Positions 39,353 to 49,207 of a DNA stretch of 64,000 nucleotides are shown piece by piece. A program made the translations under genes and the position numbers. The first letter of the stretch is position 1. The number at the start of each line of letters is the position of its first letter. The notes under the pieces are model-generated. The model worked only from the letters and a program-made list of their open reading frames with translations, made no database searches and was not told the origin of the DNA. Source of the stretch: Streptomyces sp. NBC_01788 (GTDB lineage Bacteria; Actinomycetota; Actinomycetes; Streptomycetales; Streptomycetaceae); NCBI RefSeq assembly GCF_035917575.1, contig NZ_CP109090.1, forward strand, positions 6,510,001-6,574,000, in the 5' to 3' direction.

Positions 39353-42229
39353 GTGTCGATCGTCGCGCCCGAGCCGGACGTCAGTGTCGTCGTCATCGTC
39401 TACAACGACGAAGAGCGACTTCCGACAGCCGTCGGTTCCGTCCTCGAGCAAACACTCCGCAATGTCGAGGTGATCATCGCCGACGACTGCTCGACGGACG
39501 GCTCCCACGAAGTCGCGAAGGCGCTCGCCGCGGCCCACCCCGACCGGGTGCGGGCGATCCGGCTCCCGGAGAACAGCGGCGGCTGCGGAGAGCCCCGCAA
39601 CCAGGGCGTCAAGGTGGCCCGCGGCCGGTACGTGATGTTCCTGGACAGCGACGACACGCTGGAGCGGAACGCCTGCCGCAACATGATCGAGGCCGCCGAC
39701 CGCACCGGAGCCGACCTCGTCTCCGGCCTCTGTGTCCGGGTTCACACCGACAGCCGGCACGACAAGCGGGTGCTCTGGTACCCCTGGCTGTACCGCGGCA
39801 CCCGCACGCTGGACTCCGTCGCCGAGCTGCCGGACCTGTTCGTCTTCGACACCCTGTCGACCAACAAGTGCTACCGGCGCGAGTTCCTGATCGACAACGG
39901 CCTCGCCTTCCCCCGGGGCATCCACTACGAGGACCTGCTCTTCTCCGCGCAGGCCTATCTGGCCGCGCAGCGGATCACCCTCATCCCCAACACCGTCTAC
40001 CACTGGAACGTCGTCCAGAAGACCGCCGTCAAGTCGATCAGCAACCGGCGCGGTGAGATCAGCAACTTCGCCGACCGGGTCGAGATCCACCGCCGTATCG
40101 ACGCCATCCTGGACCGCCAGGGCCAGGACGAGCTGAAGCTGCGCAAGGACATCAAGTTCCTCAAGCACGACCTGGTGCTGTACCTGCGGGAACTGCCCTT
40201 CCTCGACGACGACTACCGCCACCGCTTCGCCGAACTGGCCCGCTCCTACGTCCAGGGCTTCCCCGAGGCGGCCTACGCCGAGCTCGACCGCGTCCACGCC
40301 ATCTGCGCCCAGCTGCTGCTGCGCGAGGACTGGACCGACCTGATGCCGGCCATCGACACGCTCATCAACCGGCACAAGATCTCCGCGCCGCTGGCCGAGC
40401 GGAGCGGCCGGATCTACTGGACCGACCGCTACCTCGACGACGCCGAGATGCGCTCCGTCCTCGACGTCACCACCCTCGGCTACCACGCCAGGCCGCTCAA
40501 CCGGATGGCCCTGCGCAACCGGCTCACCGAGTACGCGGTGCGCGGCGGCGACGTGGTGCTCGCCGGCGAGATCGTCAACCCGCTGCAGACCATCGATCCG
40601 GGCGTCGAGCTGAGCGCCGAGCTGGAGTTCCGGGCCCGCCGCCGCAGCCTCCAGACCTTCCGCTTCCCGGTGCCCGCCCCGCGCCACGAGGGCGACGCCA
40701 TCGCCTGGCGGGCCGAGGTGCCGCTGGCCCGGCGGCTCAGACCGCTCGGCATCGTCGACGACGTCTGGGACGTCCGGCTGCACCTGACCGCCGGAGGCAA
40801 GCGCACCACCAGTCGGCTCACCGTCGGCGCCGTCGACCTGGAGAGCGCCGAGTCCCTGCCCGTCCGGCCCCGCCTGACCCGGCTCATGGCCGACCGGCTG
40901 GAGGCGCAGGTGTCCGCCAAGGGCCACCTCGCCTTCCGGCTCGCCCAGCAGGGCCGGCTCGCCCGCACCGGCCGCGCCGCCGTGGAACGCAATCTGCACG
41001 GGCGCCCCGCGCGGGCCGCCAAGCGCGCCTACCGCACTCTGCGGGCCGTGCGCCGCGACCTGAACTCCGGCGCCCGCAAGATCCAGGTGTACGACCGGAT
41101 GCTGCGCAGGCTGCCCGTCCGCAAGGGCACCGTCGTCTTCGAGAGCCACCTCGGCAAGCAGTACAGCGACAGCCCGCGCGCCGTCTTCGAGGAACTGCGC
41201 CGCCGCAAGGCGCCGATCACGCCGATCTGGTCGTACGCCGGCGAGCGCCCCACCGGCTTCCCGAAGGACGTGGAGCTGGTGCGCCGCTGGTCCTGGCGCT
41301 ACCTCAAAGCGCTCGCCCAGGCGGAGTTCTGGATCGACAACCAGGGCTACCCGCTGCGGCTGGCCAAGCGCCCGGAGACCACGTACATCCAGACCTGGCA
41401 CGGCTCGGCGCTGAAGCGGATGGGCTTCGACGAGCCCACCCACCGGATGATGTCCGAACCGGAGCAGCGCTCCTACCAGCAGGCACTGGACCGCTTCGAC
41501 CACTTCGTCGTCCGCGGCGAGCACGATGTGCGCACCCTCGCCCGCGCCTACCGCATCCCCGAGGAGAAGCTGCTGCGCACCGGCTACCCGCGCAACGACG
41601 CCCTGGTGCGGGTCCGCGAGGGGGCGCCGCTGCCCGCCGAGGCGCAGCGGCTGGCCAAGCGGCTGGGCCTCGACCCGGAGCGGCGCGTGCTGCTGTACGC
41701 GCCGACGTTCCGCGCCCATCCCGACGGCCGGGTACGGGACTTCGAGTTCCCCTTCGACATCGAGGACTTCGCCGCCCGCTTCGGCGACGACCACACCCTC
41801 CTCGTCCGCGCGCACTACCTGAACAAGCTCACCCTGCCGCCGTCGGTCGCCGGGCGCGTGATCGACGTCAGCGCCGAACCGGACATCACCCCGCTGCTGC
41901 TGCTCGCCGACTGCCTGATCACCGACTACTCCTCGGTGATGTTCGACTACGCGCTGCTCCGCCGCCCCATCGTCTTCTACGCCCACGACTGGGAGGAGTA
42001 CGCCAAGGACACCCGCGGCACCTACTTCGACCTGCTCGCCGAGGCACCGGGCCCCGTCCCGCGCACCGGGGACGAACTGTTCTCCGTCATCGGCGACCTG
42101 AGCACCGTGCGGTCGACGTACGAGGCCCGCCTGAAGGAGTTCGTGGACAAGTACGGCGAGTACGACCGCGGGGACGCCGCGGCGCAGATCGTGGACCGCT
42201 TCTTCGGCCCCGCGGGAGAGACCCGATGA
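39353..42229 (+). CDS. GT2 glycosyltransferase fused to TagF-like CDP-glycerol/ribitol phosphotransferase
   Basis: 958 residues. The preceding GAGAGG fits GTG 39353; GTG 39347 overlaps it. Residues 8-240 are a GT-A domain: VSVVVIVYNDEERLPTAVGS, IIADDCSTDGS and the FLDSDD metal motif. A middle region (about 330-560) is beta-rich. Residues about 590-950 form a TagF-like GT-B domain: TYIQTWHGSALKRMG with the catalytic-type His, LLRTGYPRNDALV, LLADCLITDYSSVMFDYALL. The combined enzyme would build a glycosylated polyol-phosphate wall polymer (teichoic-acid type) at the membrane. Overlaps the next glycosyltransferase by 4 bp. Confidence 0.88.
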   Translation: MSIVAPEPDVSVVVIVYNDEERLPTAVGSVLEQTLRNVEVIIADDCSTDGSHEVAKALAAAHPDRVRAIRLPENSGGCGEPRNQGVKVARGRYVMFLDSDDTLERNACRNMIEAADRTGADLVSGLCVRVHTDSRHDKRVLWYPWLYRGTRTLDSVAELPDLFVFDTLSTNKCYRREFLIDNGLAFPRGIHYEDLLFSAQAYLAAQRITLIPNTVYHWNVVQKTAVKSISNRRGEISNFADRVEIHRRIDAILDRQGQDELKLRKDIKFLKHDLVLYLRELPFLDDDYRHRFAELARSYVQGFPEAAYAELDRVHAICAQLLLREDWTDLMPAIDTLINRHKISAPLAERSGRIYWTDRYLDDAEMRSVLDVTTLGYHARPLNRMALRNRLTEYAVRGGDVVLAGEIVNPLQTIDPGVELSAELEFRARRRSLQTFRFPVPAPRHEGDAIAWRAEVPLARRLRPLGIVDDVWDVRLHLTAGGKRTTSRLTVGAVDLESAESLPVRPRLTRLMADRLEAQVSAKGHLAFRLAQQGRLARTGRAAVERNLHGRPARAAKRAYRTLRAVRRDLNSGARKIQVYDRMLRRLPVRKGTVVFESHLGKQYSDSPRAVFEELRRRKAPITPIWSYAGERPTGFPKDVELVRRWSWRYLKALAQAEFWIDNQGYPLRLAKRPETTYIQTWHGSALKRMGFDEPTHRMMSEPEQRSYQQALDRFDHFVVRGEHDVRTLARAYRIPEEKLLRTGYPRNDALVRVREGAPLPAEAQRLAKRLGLDPERRVLLYAPTFRAHPDGRVRDFEFPFDIEDFAARFGDDHTLLVRAHYLNKLTLPPSVAGRVIDVSAEPDITPLLLLADCLITDYSSVMFDYALLRRPIVFYAHDWEEYAKDTRGTYFDLLAEAPGPVPRTGDELFSVIGDLSTVRSTYEARLKEFVDKYGEYDRGDAAAQIVDRFFGPAGETR

Positions 42230-43359
42230 CCCAGCGCGACATCTTCTTCGTGGCCAACGAGGTCGACGAGCTCGGCGGCGTGGGCCGCTGGCAGGCCCAG
42301 ATGGCCGGACTGCTGGCCGGCCGCGGCCACCGGGTCACCGTCATCGGCATCGCCCCGGCCAACCATCCGATGGACCTCGGCGAGGAGCCCCCGTTCCGGA
42401 CCGTGACCCTGTACGCCCGCCGGCCCCCCGGCCGCCCCCGGGCGCGCCGCTTCCTCGGCCGCGCCGACCCCGCAGTCCGCCGCCACGAGACCCACATGCG
42501 CACGGCGGCGAGCCGGCTCACGGGCCTGTTCCGCGCCGCCCGGCCCGGTGCGGTGATCATCGTCGGCCAGGTCTGGGCGATGGAGTGGGTGGCGCTCGCG
42601 GACACCGCCGGGCACCAGGTGATCGGCATGACCCACGAGTCCTTCGAGACGGCCCGCAAGTCGTCGCGGTTCGGACGGGTGAAGCGGTACTACAAGGACG
42701 TCGACCGCCTGCTGGCGCTCACCCGGGAGGACGCGGACCGCTGGGTGTCCGAGGGCATGAACAACGTCGGCTTCATGCCGAACCCGCTGCCCATCGCGCC
42801 CGGCACGCCGTCGCCGCGCACCGAGAAGGTCGTGGTCAGCATCGGCAGGTTGTCCCACGAGAAGGGCGTCGACCTGCTCCTGGAGGCCTGGGCCGAGGCC
42901 GCGCCGAAGCAGCCCGGCTGGACCCTGCGCATCCACGGCAGCGGAGAGTCCGAGGCGCTGCTCAGACGGCAGTGCGCGGAGCTGGGGCTGAAGGACTCGG
43001 TGGACTTCGCCGGGCAGACGGACGACGTGCCCGGCGCGCTGCGCGCCTCCTCCGTCTTCGTCCAGTCCTCCCGCGGCGAGGGCTTCCCGCTGGTCCTCCT
43101 TGAGGCCATGGCGACCGGGGTGCCGTGCGTGGCGTTCGACTGCGCGCCCGGCGTCCGCGAGATCGTCACCCACGAACGGGACGGTCTGCTGGCCCGCCCC
43201 GGCAACACCTCCGAACTCGCCCGCCACCTCGTCCGGTTGATGTCCGACGAGCAGGTGCGCGACACGATGGGCGACCAGGCCCTGCGCAGCGTCCAGCGCT
43301 TCGACCCGGACGTCATCACCGGGCGCTGGGAAGAGCTCTTCGCCTTCCTGGAGCGCTGA
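42226..43359 (+). CDS. GT4-family glycosyltransferase
   Basis: 377 residues, ATGA overlap with the GT2-TagF gene. GT-B fold: N-terminal ANEVDELGGVGRWQAQMAGL and C-terminal VSIGRLSHEKGVDLLLEAW, then SRGEGFPLVLLEAMATGVPC with the E-X7-E motif of retaining enzymes. Substrate unknown. Coupling suggests it adds a sugar to the same wall polymer or its linkage unit. Confidence 0.87.
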   Translation: MTQRDIFFVANEVDELGGVGRWQAQMAGLLAGRGHRVTVIGIAPANHPMDLGEEPPFRTVTLYARRPPGRPRARRFLGRADPAVRRHETHMRTAASRLTGLFRAARPGAVIIVGQVWAMEWVALADTAGHQVIGMTHESFETARKSSRFGRVKRYYKDVDRLLALTREDADRWVSEGMNNVGFMPNPLPIAPGTPSPRTEKVVVSIGRLSHEKGVDLLLEAWAEAAPKQPGWTLRIHGSGESEALLRRQCAELGLKDSVDFAGQTDDVPGALRASSVFVQSSRGEGFPLVLLEAMATGVPCVAFDCAPGVREIVTHERDGLLARPGNTSELARHLVRLMSDEQVRDTMGDQALRSVQRFDPDVITGRWEELFAFLER

Positions 43360-43375
43360 GCCCGGACCACCCGTC

Positions 43376-43414
43376 GCCCGCGCCCCGGCGCCCCTCGGTG
43401 CCCGGGACGCGGGC
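43376..43414 (+). terminator. Stem-loop after the wall-polymer genes
   Basis: Outer arms GCCCGCG/CGCGGGC with an inner GC-rich pairing; 17 bp after the GT4 stop. Confidence 0.5.
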
Positions 43415-43509
43415 GGCGCGCGGGGTACGTCCCCGCCCCTGTGCCGACTCGCCGACTTTCACCGCTTCTCCGTAGCCGGTTCGCTGATCGGCGCGTAACG
43501 TGACGCTCC

Positions 43510-44343
43510 ATGAAGATCCTCATCAGCGCCGACATGGAGGGCGCCACCGGTGTGACCTGGCCCGCCGACGTGCTGCCGGGCACTCCGCAGTGGGAGCGGT
43601 GCCGGACGATGTTCACCTCGGACGTCGACGCGGCCGTGCGCGGCTTCTTCGACGGGGGCGCCGACGAGGTCCTCGTGAACGAGGCGCACTGGAGCATGCG
43701 CAACCTGCTCCTCGAACGGCTGGACGAGCGGGCACAGATGCTCACCGGACGGCACAAGTCTCTGTCCATGGTGGAGGGCGTGCAGCGCGGCGACGTGGAC
43801 GGGGTCGCCTTCGTCGGCTACCACGCCGGCGCCGGCATGGAGGGCGTCCTCGCCCACACCTATCTCGCCAACTCCATCACCGGCGTGTGGCTGAACGACG
43901 TACGCGCCAGCGAGGGGCTGCTCAACGCGCATGTGGTCGCCGAGTACGGGGTGCCGGTCGTACTGGTCACCGGGGACGACCTGGCCTGCGAGGACGCCCT
44001 CGGGTACGCGCCGGAGGCGCTGAAGGTCGCCGTGAAGGACCACGTGTCGCGGTACGCGGCCGTGTGCCGTACGCCGTCCCGCACCGCGGCCGACATCCGC
44101 GCGGCCGCCAAGCAGGCGGCCGGGCTGGCGGTCCGCCACGAACCGGCCGACGGCGGCCCGTTCACCGTCGCGGTCGAGTTCGACGCCGAGCACCTCGCCA
44201 TGGCCTGCACCGTCGTGCCGGGAGTGGGCCGGGCCGGCGAGCGCAAGATCGCCTACACCAGCGCGACCATGTACGAGGCGATCCGCACCTTCAAGGCGGT
44301 CACCACGATCGCCTCGTCCGCGATCGAGGAGCAGTATGGCTGA
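43510..44343 (+). CDS. M55-family D-aminopeptidase (DppA-like)
   Basis: 277 residues, close to Bacillus DppA. Zinc ligands appear as ISADMEG (Asp8, Glu10), NEAH (His60) and GYHAG (His105). LANSITGVWLND is another family block. DppA releases D-amino acids from the N-terminus of peptides, especially D-Ala peptides. It heads a four-gene peptidase operon and overlaps the M20 gene by 8 bp, so D-Ala-containing wall fragments are a likely substrate. Cytoplasmic; no signal peptide. Confidence 0.9.
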   Translation: MKILISADMEGATGVTWPADVLPGTPQWERCRTMFTSDVDAAVRGFFDGGADEVLVNEAHWSMRNLLLERLDERAQMLTGRHKSLSMVEGVQRGDVDGVAFVGYHAGAGMEGVLAHTYLANSITGVWLNDVRASEGLLNAHVVAEYGVPVVLVTGDDLACEDALGYAPEALKVAVKDHVSRYAAVCRTPSRTAADIRAAAKQAAGLAVRHEPADGGPFTVAVEFDAEHLAMACTVVPGVGRAGERKIAYTSATMYEAIRTFKAVTTIASSAIEEQYG

Positions 44344-45640
44344 CGCGCAGGCGCTGGACGAGGTCGTCGGCTTCACGTCCGACCTGATCCGCATCGACAC
44401 CACCAACCGGGGCGGCGGCGACTGCCGGGAGCGCCCGGCGGCCGAGTACGCCGCCGAGCGGCTCGCCGGGGCGGGCCTGGAGCCCGTGCTCCTGGAACGC
44501 ACCCCGGGCCGGACCAACGTCGTGGCCCGGATCGAGGGCACCGACCCGTCGGCGGACGCGCTGCTGGTGCACGGTCACCTGGACGTGGTGCCTGCGCGCG
44601 CCGAGGACTGGAGCGTGCACCCGTTCTCCGGCGAGGTCCGCGACGGGGTCGTGTGGGGCCGGGGCGCGGTCGACATGAAGAACATGGACGCGATGATCCT
44701 CGCCGTGGTCCGCGCCTGGGCCCGGCAGGGACTGCGGCCACGGCGGGACGTGGTGATCGCCTTCACCGCCGACGAGGAGGCGAGCGCCGAGGACGGATCC
44801 GGCTTCCTCGCCGACCGGCACGCGGGACTGTTCGAGGGCTGCACCGAGGGCGTCAGCGAGTCGGGGGCGTACACCTTCCACGACGGCGCCGGACGGCAGA
44901 TCTACCCGATCGCCGCCGGTGAGCGCGGCACCGCCTGGCTGCGGCTGTCCGCCCGCGGGCGGGCGGGCCACGGCTCCCGGGTCAACCGGGAGAACGCGGT
45001 GACCCGGCTCGCCGCGGCGATCGCCCGGATCGGCGCCCACGAATGGCCCGTTCGGCTCACCCCGACCGTGCGCGCGGCCCTCACCGAACTCGCCGCCCTG
45101 TACGGCATCGAGACGGACCTGCGGGACGTGGACGCGCTGGTGGACAAGCTGGGCCCGGCGGCCCGGCTGGTCGAGGCGACCCTGCGCAACAGTGCCAACC
45201 CCACCATGCTGGAAGCGGGTTACAAGATCAACGTGATCCCGGGGGAGGCCGTCGCCCACGTCGACGGGCGGTATCTGCCCGGCGGCGAGGAGGAGTTCCG
45301 CGCCACCCTCGACGAACTGACCGGCCCGGACGTGGACTGGGAGTTCGAGCACCGCGAGGTGGCGCTCCAGTCGCCGGTCGACTCGCCGTCCTTCGCGGCG
45401 ATGCGGGCCGCCGTCGAGGAGTTCGCGCCGGAGGGCCATGTCATGCCGTTCTGCATGCCCGGCGGCACCGACGCCAAGCAGTTCTCGCGGCTGGGCATCA
45501 CCGGGTACGGATTCTCGCCGCTGAAGCTGCCCGAGGGCTTCGACTACAACGCCCTGTTCCACGGAGTCGACGAGCGCGTCCCCGTCGAGGCGCTGCACTT
45601 CGGCGTCCGCGTCCTGGACCGCTTCCTGCGGACCGCCTGA
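44336..45640 (+). CDS. M20-family metallopeptidase
   Basis: 434 residues. Zinc site: VHGHLDVVPA (His and Asp), GRGAVDMKN (bridging Asp), FTADEEAS (catalytic Glu pair), and PFCMPGGTDA/LFHGVDE near the C-terminus with the final His. The dimerisation lid lies at about residues 190-310. Related enzymes cleave dipeptides or remove acyl groups from amino acids. Context suggests peptides released by the M55 enzyme. Confidence 0.88.
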   Translation: MADAQALDEVVGFTSDLIRIDTTNRGGGDCRERPAAEYAAERLAGAGLEPVLLERTPGRTNVVARIEGTDPSADALLVHGHLDVVPARAEDWSVHPFSGEVRDGVVWGRGAVDMKNMDAMILAVVRAWARQGLRPRRDVVIAFTADEEASAEDGSGFLADRHAGLFEGCTEGVSESGAYTFHDGAGRQIYPIAAGERGTAWLRLSARGRAGHGSRVNRENAVTRLAAAIARIGAHEWPVRLTPTVRAALTELAALYGIETDLRDVDALVDKLGPAARLVEATLRNSANPTMLEAGYKINVIPGEAVAHVDGRYLPGGEEEFRATLDELTGPDVDWEFEHREVALQSPVDSPSFAAMRAAVEEFAPEGHVMPFCMPGGTDAKQFSRLGITGYGFSPLKLPEGFDYNALFHGVDERVPVEALHFGVRVLDRFLRTA

Positions 45641-45644
45641 GCCC

Positions 45645-47609
45645 ATGGGGGAAAACGTGCGAACCCTGCCCTGCGGATCCTGGCCCTCGCCCATCGACGC
45701 GGCCCTCGCGGCCGCGCACGACGGCAGGCCGGAGTTCCCCGGATTCGTCGGCGACGAGGTGTGGTGGACCGAGCCGCGGCCCGCCGAGGGCGGCCGCCGG
45801 GCGCTGGTGCGGCGGAACGCCGACGGCTCGCAGTCCACGGTGCTGCCCGCACCGTGGAACGTGCGCAGCCGCGTCATGGAGTACGGCGGCCGGCCCTGGG
45901 CGGGAGCCGTCGTGGACGGCATACCGCTCGTGGTGTTCGTGAACTTCGCCGACCAGCGCCTGTACCGGTACGAACCCGGCGCAGAGCCCCGCCCGCTCAC
46001 CCCGCTCTCCGAGGTCGGCGGCGGACTGCGCTGGGTCGAACCGCAACTGCGCCTGGAACACGGCGAGGTGTGGTGCGTGCTGGAGGAGTTCACCGGGGAG
46101 GCGCCCACCGACGTACGGCGGGTCCTGGCCGCGGTGCCGCTGGACGGCTCGGCCGCCGAGGACAGGGCAGCGGTACGTGAACTCACCGATGAACGGCAGC
46201 GGTTCGTCACCGGCGCCCGGCTCTCGCCCGACGGGCGGCGGGCGGCCTGGCTGGCCTGGGACCACCCGCGGATGCCGTGGGACGGCACGGAGCTGCTGGT
46301 GGCCGAGGTGCGCGCCGACGGCACGTTCGACGCGCCCCGGACGGTGGCCGGCGGCCCCGAGGAGTCCATCGCCCAGGCGGACTGGGCCGCCGACGGCTCC
46401 CTGCTGTACGCGAGCGACCGCAGCGGCTGGTGGAACCTCTACCGCGACGGCGAGCCCCTGTGCGTCCGCGAGGAGGAGTTCGCCGGCCCGCTGTGGCGGC
46501 TGGGCCAGCGCTGGTTCGCGCCGCTGGACTGCGGCCTGATCGCGGTCGTGCACGGCCGCGGCACCACCGCCCTCGGCGTGCTCGACCCGGAGACGGGCGA
46601 GGTCGTCGACGCGGCGGGACCCTGGACCGAGTTCGACGCGGCGCCGGTGGTGCACGGCGACCGGGTCGTCGCGGTGGCCGCCGGCCCCCGCAGCGCCTAC
46701 GAGGTCGTCGAGCTGGACACCCGGACCGGCCGGGCGCGGGTGATCGGCGCCGCCCACGACGACCCGGTCGACCCCGCCTACTACCCCGAGCCGCAGATGC
46801 GCACCTTCACCGGTCCTGACGGCCGGGAGGTGCACGCCCACATCTACCCGCCGCACCACCCGGAGTGCGTGGCGCCCGCCTGCGAGCTGCCGCCGTACGT
46901 CGTGTGGGTGCACGGCGGACCCACCAGCCGCACACCCCTCGTGCTCGACCTGGAGATCGCCTACTTCACCTCGCGGGGCATCGGGGTCGCCGAGGTCAAC
47001 TACGGCGGATCCACCGGGCACGGCCGCGAGTACCGCAACCGGCTGCGCGAGCAGTGGGGCGTCGTCGACGTCGAGGACTGCGCGGCCGTCGCGCTCGCCC
47101 TCGCCGACGAGGGCACCGCCGACCGCGCCCGGATGGCGATCCGCGGCGGCAGCGCGGGCGGCTGGACCACGGCGGCCTCCCTGACCACGACCGACGTGTA
47201 CGCCTGCGGCACGATCAGCTACCCGATCCTCGACCTGACCAGTTGGAGCACGGGGGAGACCCACGACTTCGAGTCGCAGTACCTGGAGTCCCTGGTCGGG
47301 CCGCTCGCCGAGGTGCCGGGCCGGTACGCCGAGCGCTCGCCCGCCGAGCACGCCGACCGGATCACGGCGCCCTTCCTGCTGCTCCAGGGCCTGGACGACG
47401 TGATCTGCCCGCCGGTCCAGTGCGAGCGGTTCCTCGCCCGGCTGGCCGGCCGGCGGCTGCCGCACGCGTACCTCGCGTTCGAGGGCGAGGGGCACGGCTT
47501 CCGCCGGGCCGACACCCTGGTACGGGCGCTGGAGGCGGAGCTGTCGCTGTACGCTCAGGTCTTCGGCCTGGACCCGGCCGGCATCCCGACCCTGGAGCTC
47601 GGCACGTGA
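45645..47609 (+). CDS. S9-family prolyl oligopeptidase
   Basis: 654 residues. ATG 45645 has a weak ribosome site; GTG 45657, five bases after ATGGGGGAAAAC, may be the true start. Residues 1 to about 370 form a beta-propeller (WDHPRMPWDG, QADWAADGSLLYASDRSGWW). The alpha/beta-hydrolase domain follows: RGGSAGGW with Ser503, LQGLDDV with Asp584 or 585, and GEGHGF with His617. The propeller limits substrates to short peptides. Cytoplasmic. Its stop overlaps the S66 start. Confidence 0.9.
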   Translation: MGENVRTLPCGSWPSPIDAALAAAHDGRPEFPGFVGDEVWWTEPRPAEGGRRALVRRNADGSQSTVLPAPWNVRSRVMEYGGRPWAGAVVDGIPLVVFVNFADQRLYRYEPGAEPRPLTPLSEVGGGLRWVEPQLRLEHGEVWCVLEEFTGEAPTDVRRVLAAVPLDGSAAEDRAAVRELTDERQRFVTGARLSPDGRRAAWLAWDHPRMPWDGTELLVAEVRADGTFDAPRTVAGGPEESIAQADWAADGSLLYASDRSGWWNLYRDGEPLCVREEEFAGPLWRLGQRWFAPLDCGLIAVVHGRGTTALGVLDPETGEVVDAAGPWTEFDAAPVVHGDRVVAVAAGPRSAYEVVELDTRTGRARVIGAAHDDPVDPAYYPEPQMRTFTGPDGREVHAHIYPPHHPECVAPACELPPYVVWVHGGPTSRTPLVLDLEIAYFTSRGIGVAEVNYGGSTGHGREYRNRLREQWGVVDVEDCAAVALALADEGTADRARMAIRGGSAGGWTTAASLTTTDVYACGTISYPILDLTSWSTGETHDFESQYLESLVGPLAEVPGRYAERSPAEHADRITAPFLLLQGLDDVICPPVQCERFLARLAGRRLPHAYLAFEGEGHGFRRADTLVRALEAELSLYAQVFGLDPAGIPTLELGT

Positions 47610-48529
47610 AGGAACTCGTCCGCCCCGCCCGGCTCGCCCCCGGCGCCCGCGTGGCCGTCGTCGCGCCCAGCGGGCCCGTGCCCGAGGAGCGGCTGCAGGC
47701 GGGCCTTGACGTGCTGCGCGGCTGGGACCTGGATCCGGTGGTGGCGCCGCACGTGACGGCACGGCACGCCACGTTCGACTATCTGGCGGGCGCGGACCGC
47801 GACCGCGCCGCCGATCTCCAGGGCGCCTGGTGCGATCCGTCGGTGGACGCGGTGCTGTGCGCCCGCGGCGGCTACGGCGTGCAGCGCATGGTGGACCTGC
47901 TCGACTGGGAGGCCATGCGGGCGGCCGGCCCGAAGGTGTTCGTGGGCTTCAGCGACATCACCGCGCTGCACGAGGCGTTCGCGACCCGCCTGGGCCTGGT
48001 CACGCTGCACGGGCCGATGGCCGCCGGTGCCGACTTCGTCAAGAACGACCGGGCGCAGCGGCATCTGCGGGCGACCCTGTTCGCGCCCGAGACGGTCCGC
48101 ACGATCGCCTCCGGCGGCCCGGCGCTGGTCGCCGGGCGGGCGCGGGGCGTGACCCTCGGCGGCTGCCTGGCCCTGCTCGCCGCCGACCTCGGCACCCCGC
48201 TCGCGCGGCCCGGCGCGGCCGGCGGTCTGCTGTGCCTGGAGGACGTGGGCGAGGAGGTCTACCGGCTGGACCGGTACCTCACCCAGCTGCTGCGCGCCGG
48301 CTGGCTCGACGGGGTGCGCGGGGTGCTGCTCGGCTCCTGGGCGGACTGCGAGACCCCGGACCGGGTGCGGGCCCTGCTCGCCGACCGGCTCGGCGGTCTC
48401 GGTGTACCGGTCGCGGAGGAGTTCGGCTTCGGGCACTGCGAGGGCGCGGTGACGGTGCCCTTCGGCGTCGCGGCCGAACTCGACGCCGACGCGGGCACGC
48501 TGACGCTCGACGAGCCCGCGCTGCGCTGA
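47606..48529 (+). CDS. S66-family LD-carboxypeptidase
   Basis: 307 residues, GTGA overlap with the S9 gene. Nucleophile Ser116 in VGFSDIT, Glu212 in CLEDVGE and His277 in FGHCEG make the Ser-Glu-His triad of LdcA. The N-terminal domain starts with ARVAVVAPSGPVP. The enzyme splits the L,D bond before the terminal D-Ala in murein tetrapeptides in the cytoplasm, a wall-recycling step. It gives the whole operon its meaning. Confidence 0.9.
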   Translation: MKELVRPARLAPGARVAVVAPSGPVPEERLQAGLDVLRGWDLDPVVAPHVTARHATFDYLAGADRDRAADLQGAWCDPSVDAVLCARGGYGVQRMVDLLDWEAMRAAGPKVFVGFSDITALHEAFATRLGLVTLHGPMAAGADFVKNDRAQRHLRATLFAPETVRTIASGGPALVAGRARGVTLGGCLALLAADLGTPLARPGAAGGLLCLEDVGEEVYRLDRYLTQLLRAGWLDGVRGVLLGSWADCETPDRVRALLADRLGGLGVPVAEEFGFGHCEGAVTVPFGVAAELDADAGTLTLDEPALR

Positions 48530-48661
48530 CCGCGCGCAGCCGGCGCCGCGCTGACCGGATCTGGGCCGGCTCCGTGGCACGCGATCTGCCGCCGACCGCG
48601 CGGCACCCGACCTGCGCCGACCGCGCGACGGCCGGGCGCGCGTGCCGCGTAGGGTGACGGC

Positions 48662-49207
48662 ATGCCGCACACCGCAGCCCGCTTTCTCGCCGAGGGGCCC
48701 CGCGTGGGCATCCGCCCCTTCACGCAGGAGGACGGCCCCGAGTTCACCGCCCGCGTCCGGGAGAGTGAGGACCTGCACCGCCCGTGGCTCTTCCCGCCGG
48801 ACACGGCCGAGGCGTACGCCGGCTACGCCCGGCGGCTGATCGAGGATCCGGCGAGGGCCGGCTTCCTGGTCTGCGAGAAGGACAGCGGCGCCCTCGCCGG
48901 GTTCGTGAACATCAACAACATCGCGCACGGCGCCTTCCGGTGCGGCGCGCTCGGCTACGGCGCCTTCGCGCACGCCGCCGGGCGCGGACTGATGCGCGAG
49001 GGCCTCGACCTCGTCGTCGGGTACGCCTTCGGCCCGATGCGGCTGCACCGGCTGGAGATCAACGTGCAGCCGCTCAACACCGCCTCGATCGCGCTGGCCC
49101 GCGCCTGCGGCTTCCGCCTGGAGGGCTTCTCGCCGGACATGCTGTTCATCGACGGGGCCTGGCGCGACCACGAGCGGTGGGCGCTCACCGCCGAGATGCG
49201 CGCTTGA
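48662..49207 (+). CDS. GNAT-family acetyltransferase (RimJ/RimL type)
   Basis: 181 residues. GVRPF-like start GIRPFTQEDGPEF, acetyl-CoA region LGYGAFAHAAGRGLMREG, and the conserved end RLEINVQPLNTASIALARAC. This is the ribosomal-protein alanine N-acetyltransferase branch; the real acceptor is uncertain. A TAGGGT element 14 bp upstream may be part of the promoter. Convergent with, and overlapping by 23 bp, the DUF6204-like gene. Confidence 0.85.
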   Translation: MPHTAARFLAEGPRVGIRPFTQEDGPEFTARVRESEDLHRPWLFPPDTAEAYAGYARRLIEDPARAGFLVCEKDSGALAGFVNINNIAHGAFRCGALGYGAFAHAAGRGLMREGLDLVVGYAFGPMRLHRLEINVQPLNTASIALARACGFRLEGFSPDMLFIDGAWRDHERWALTAEMRA

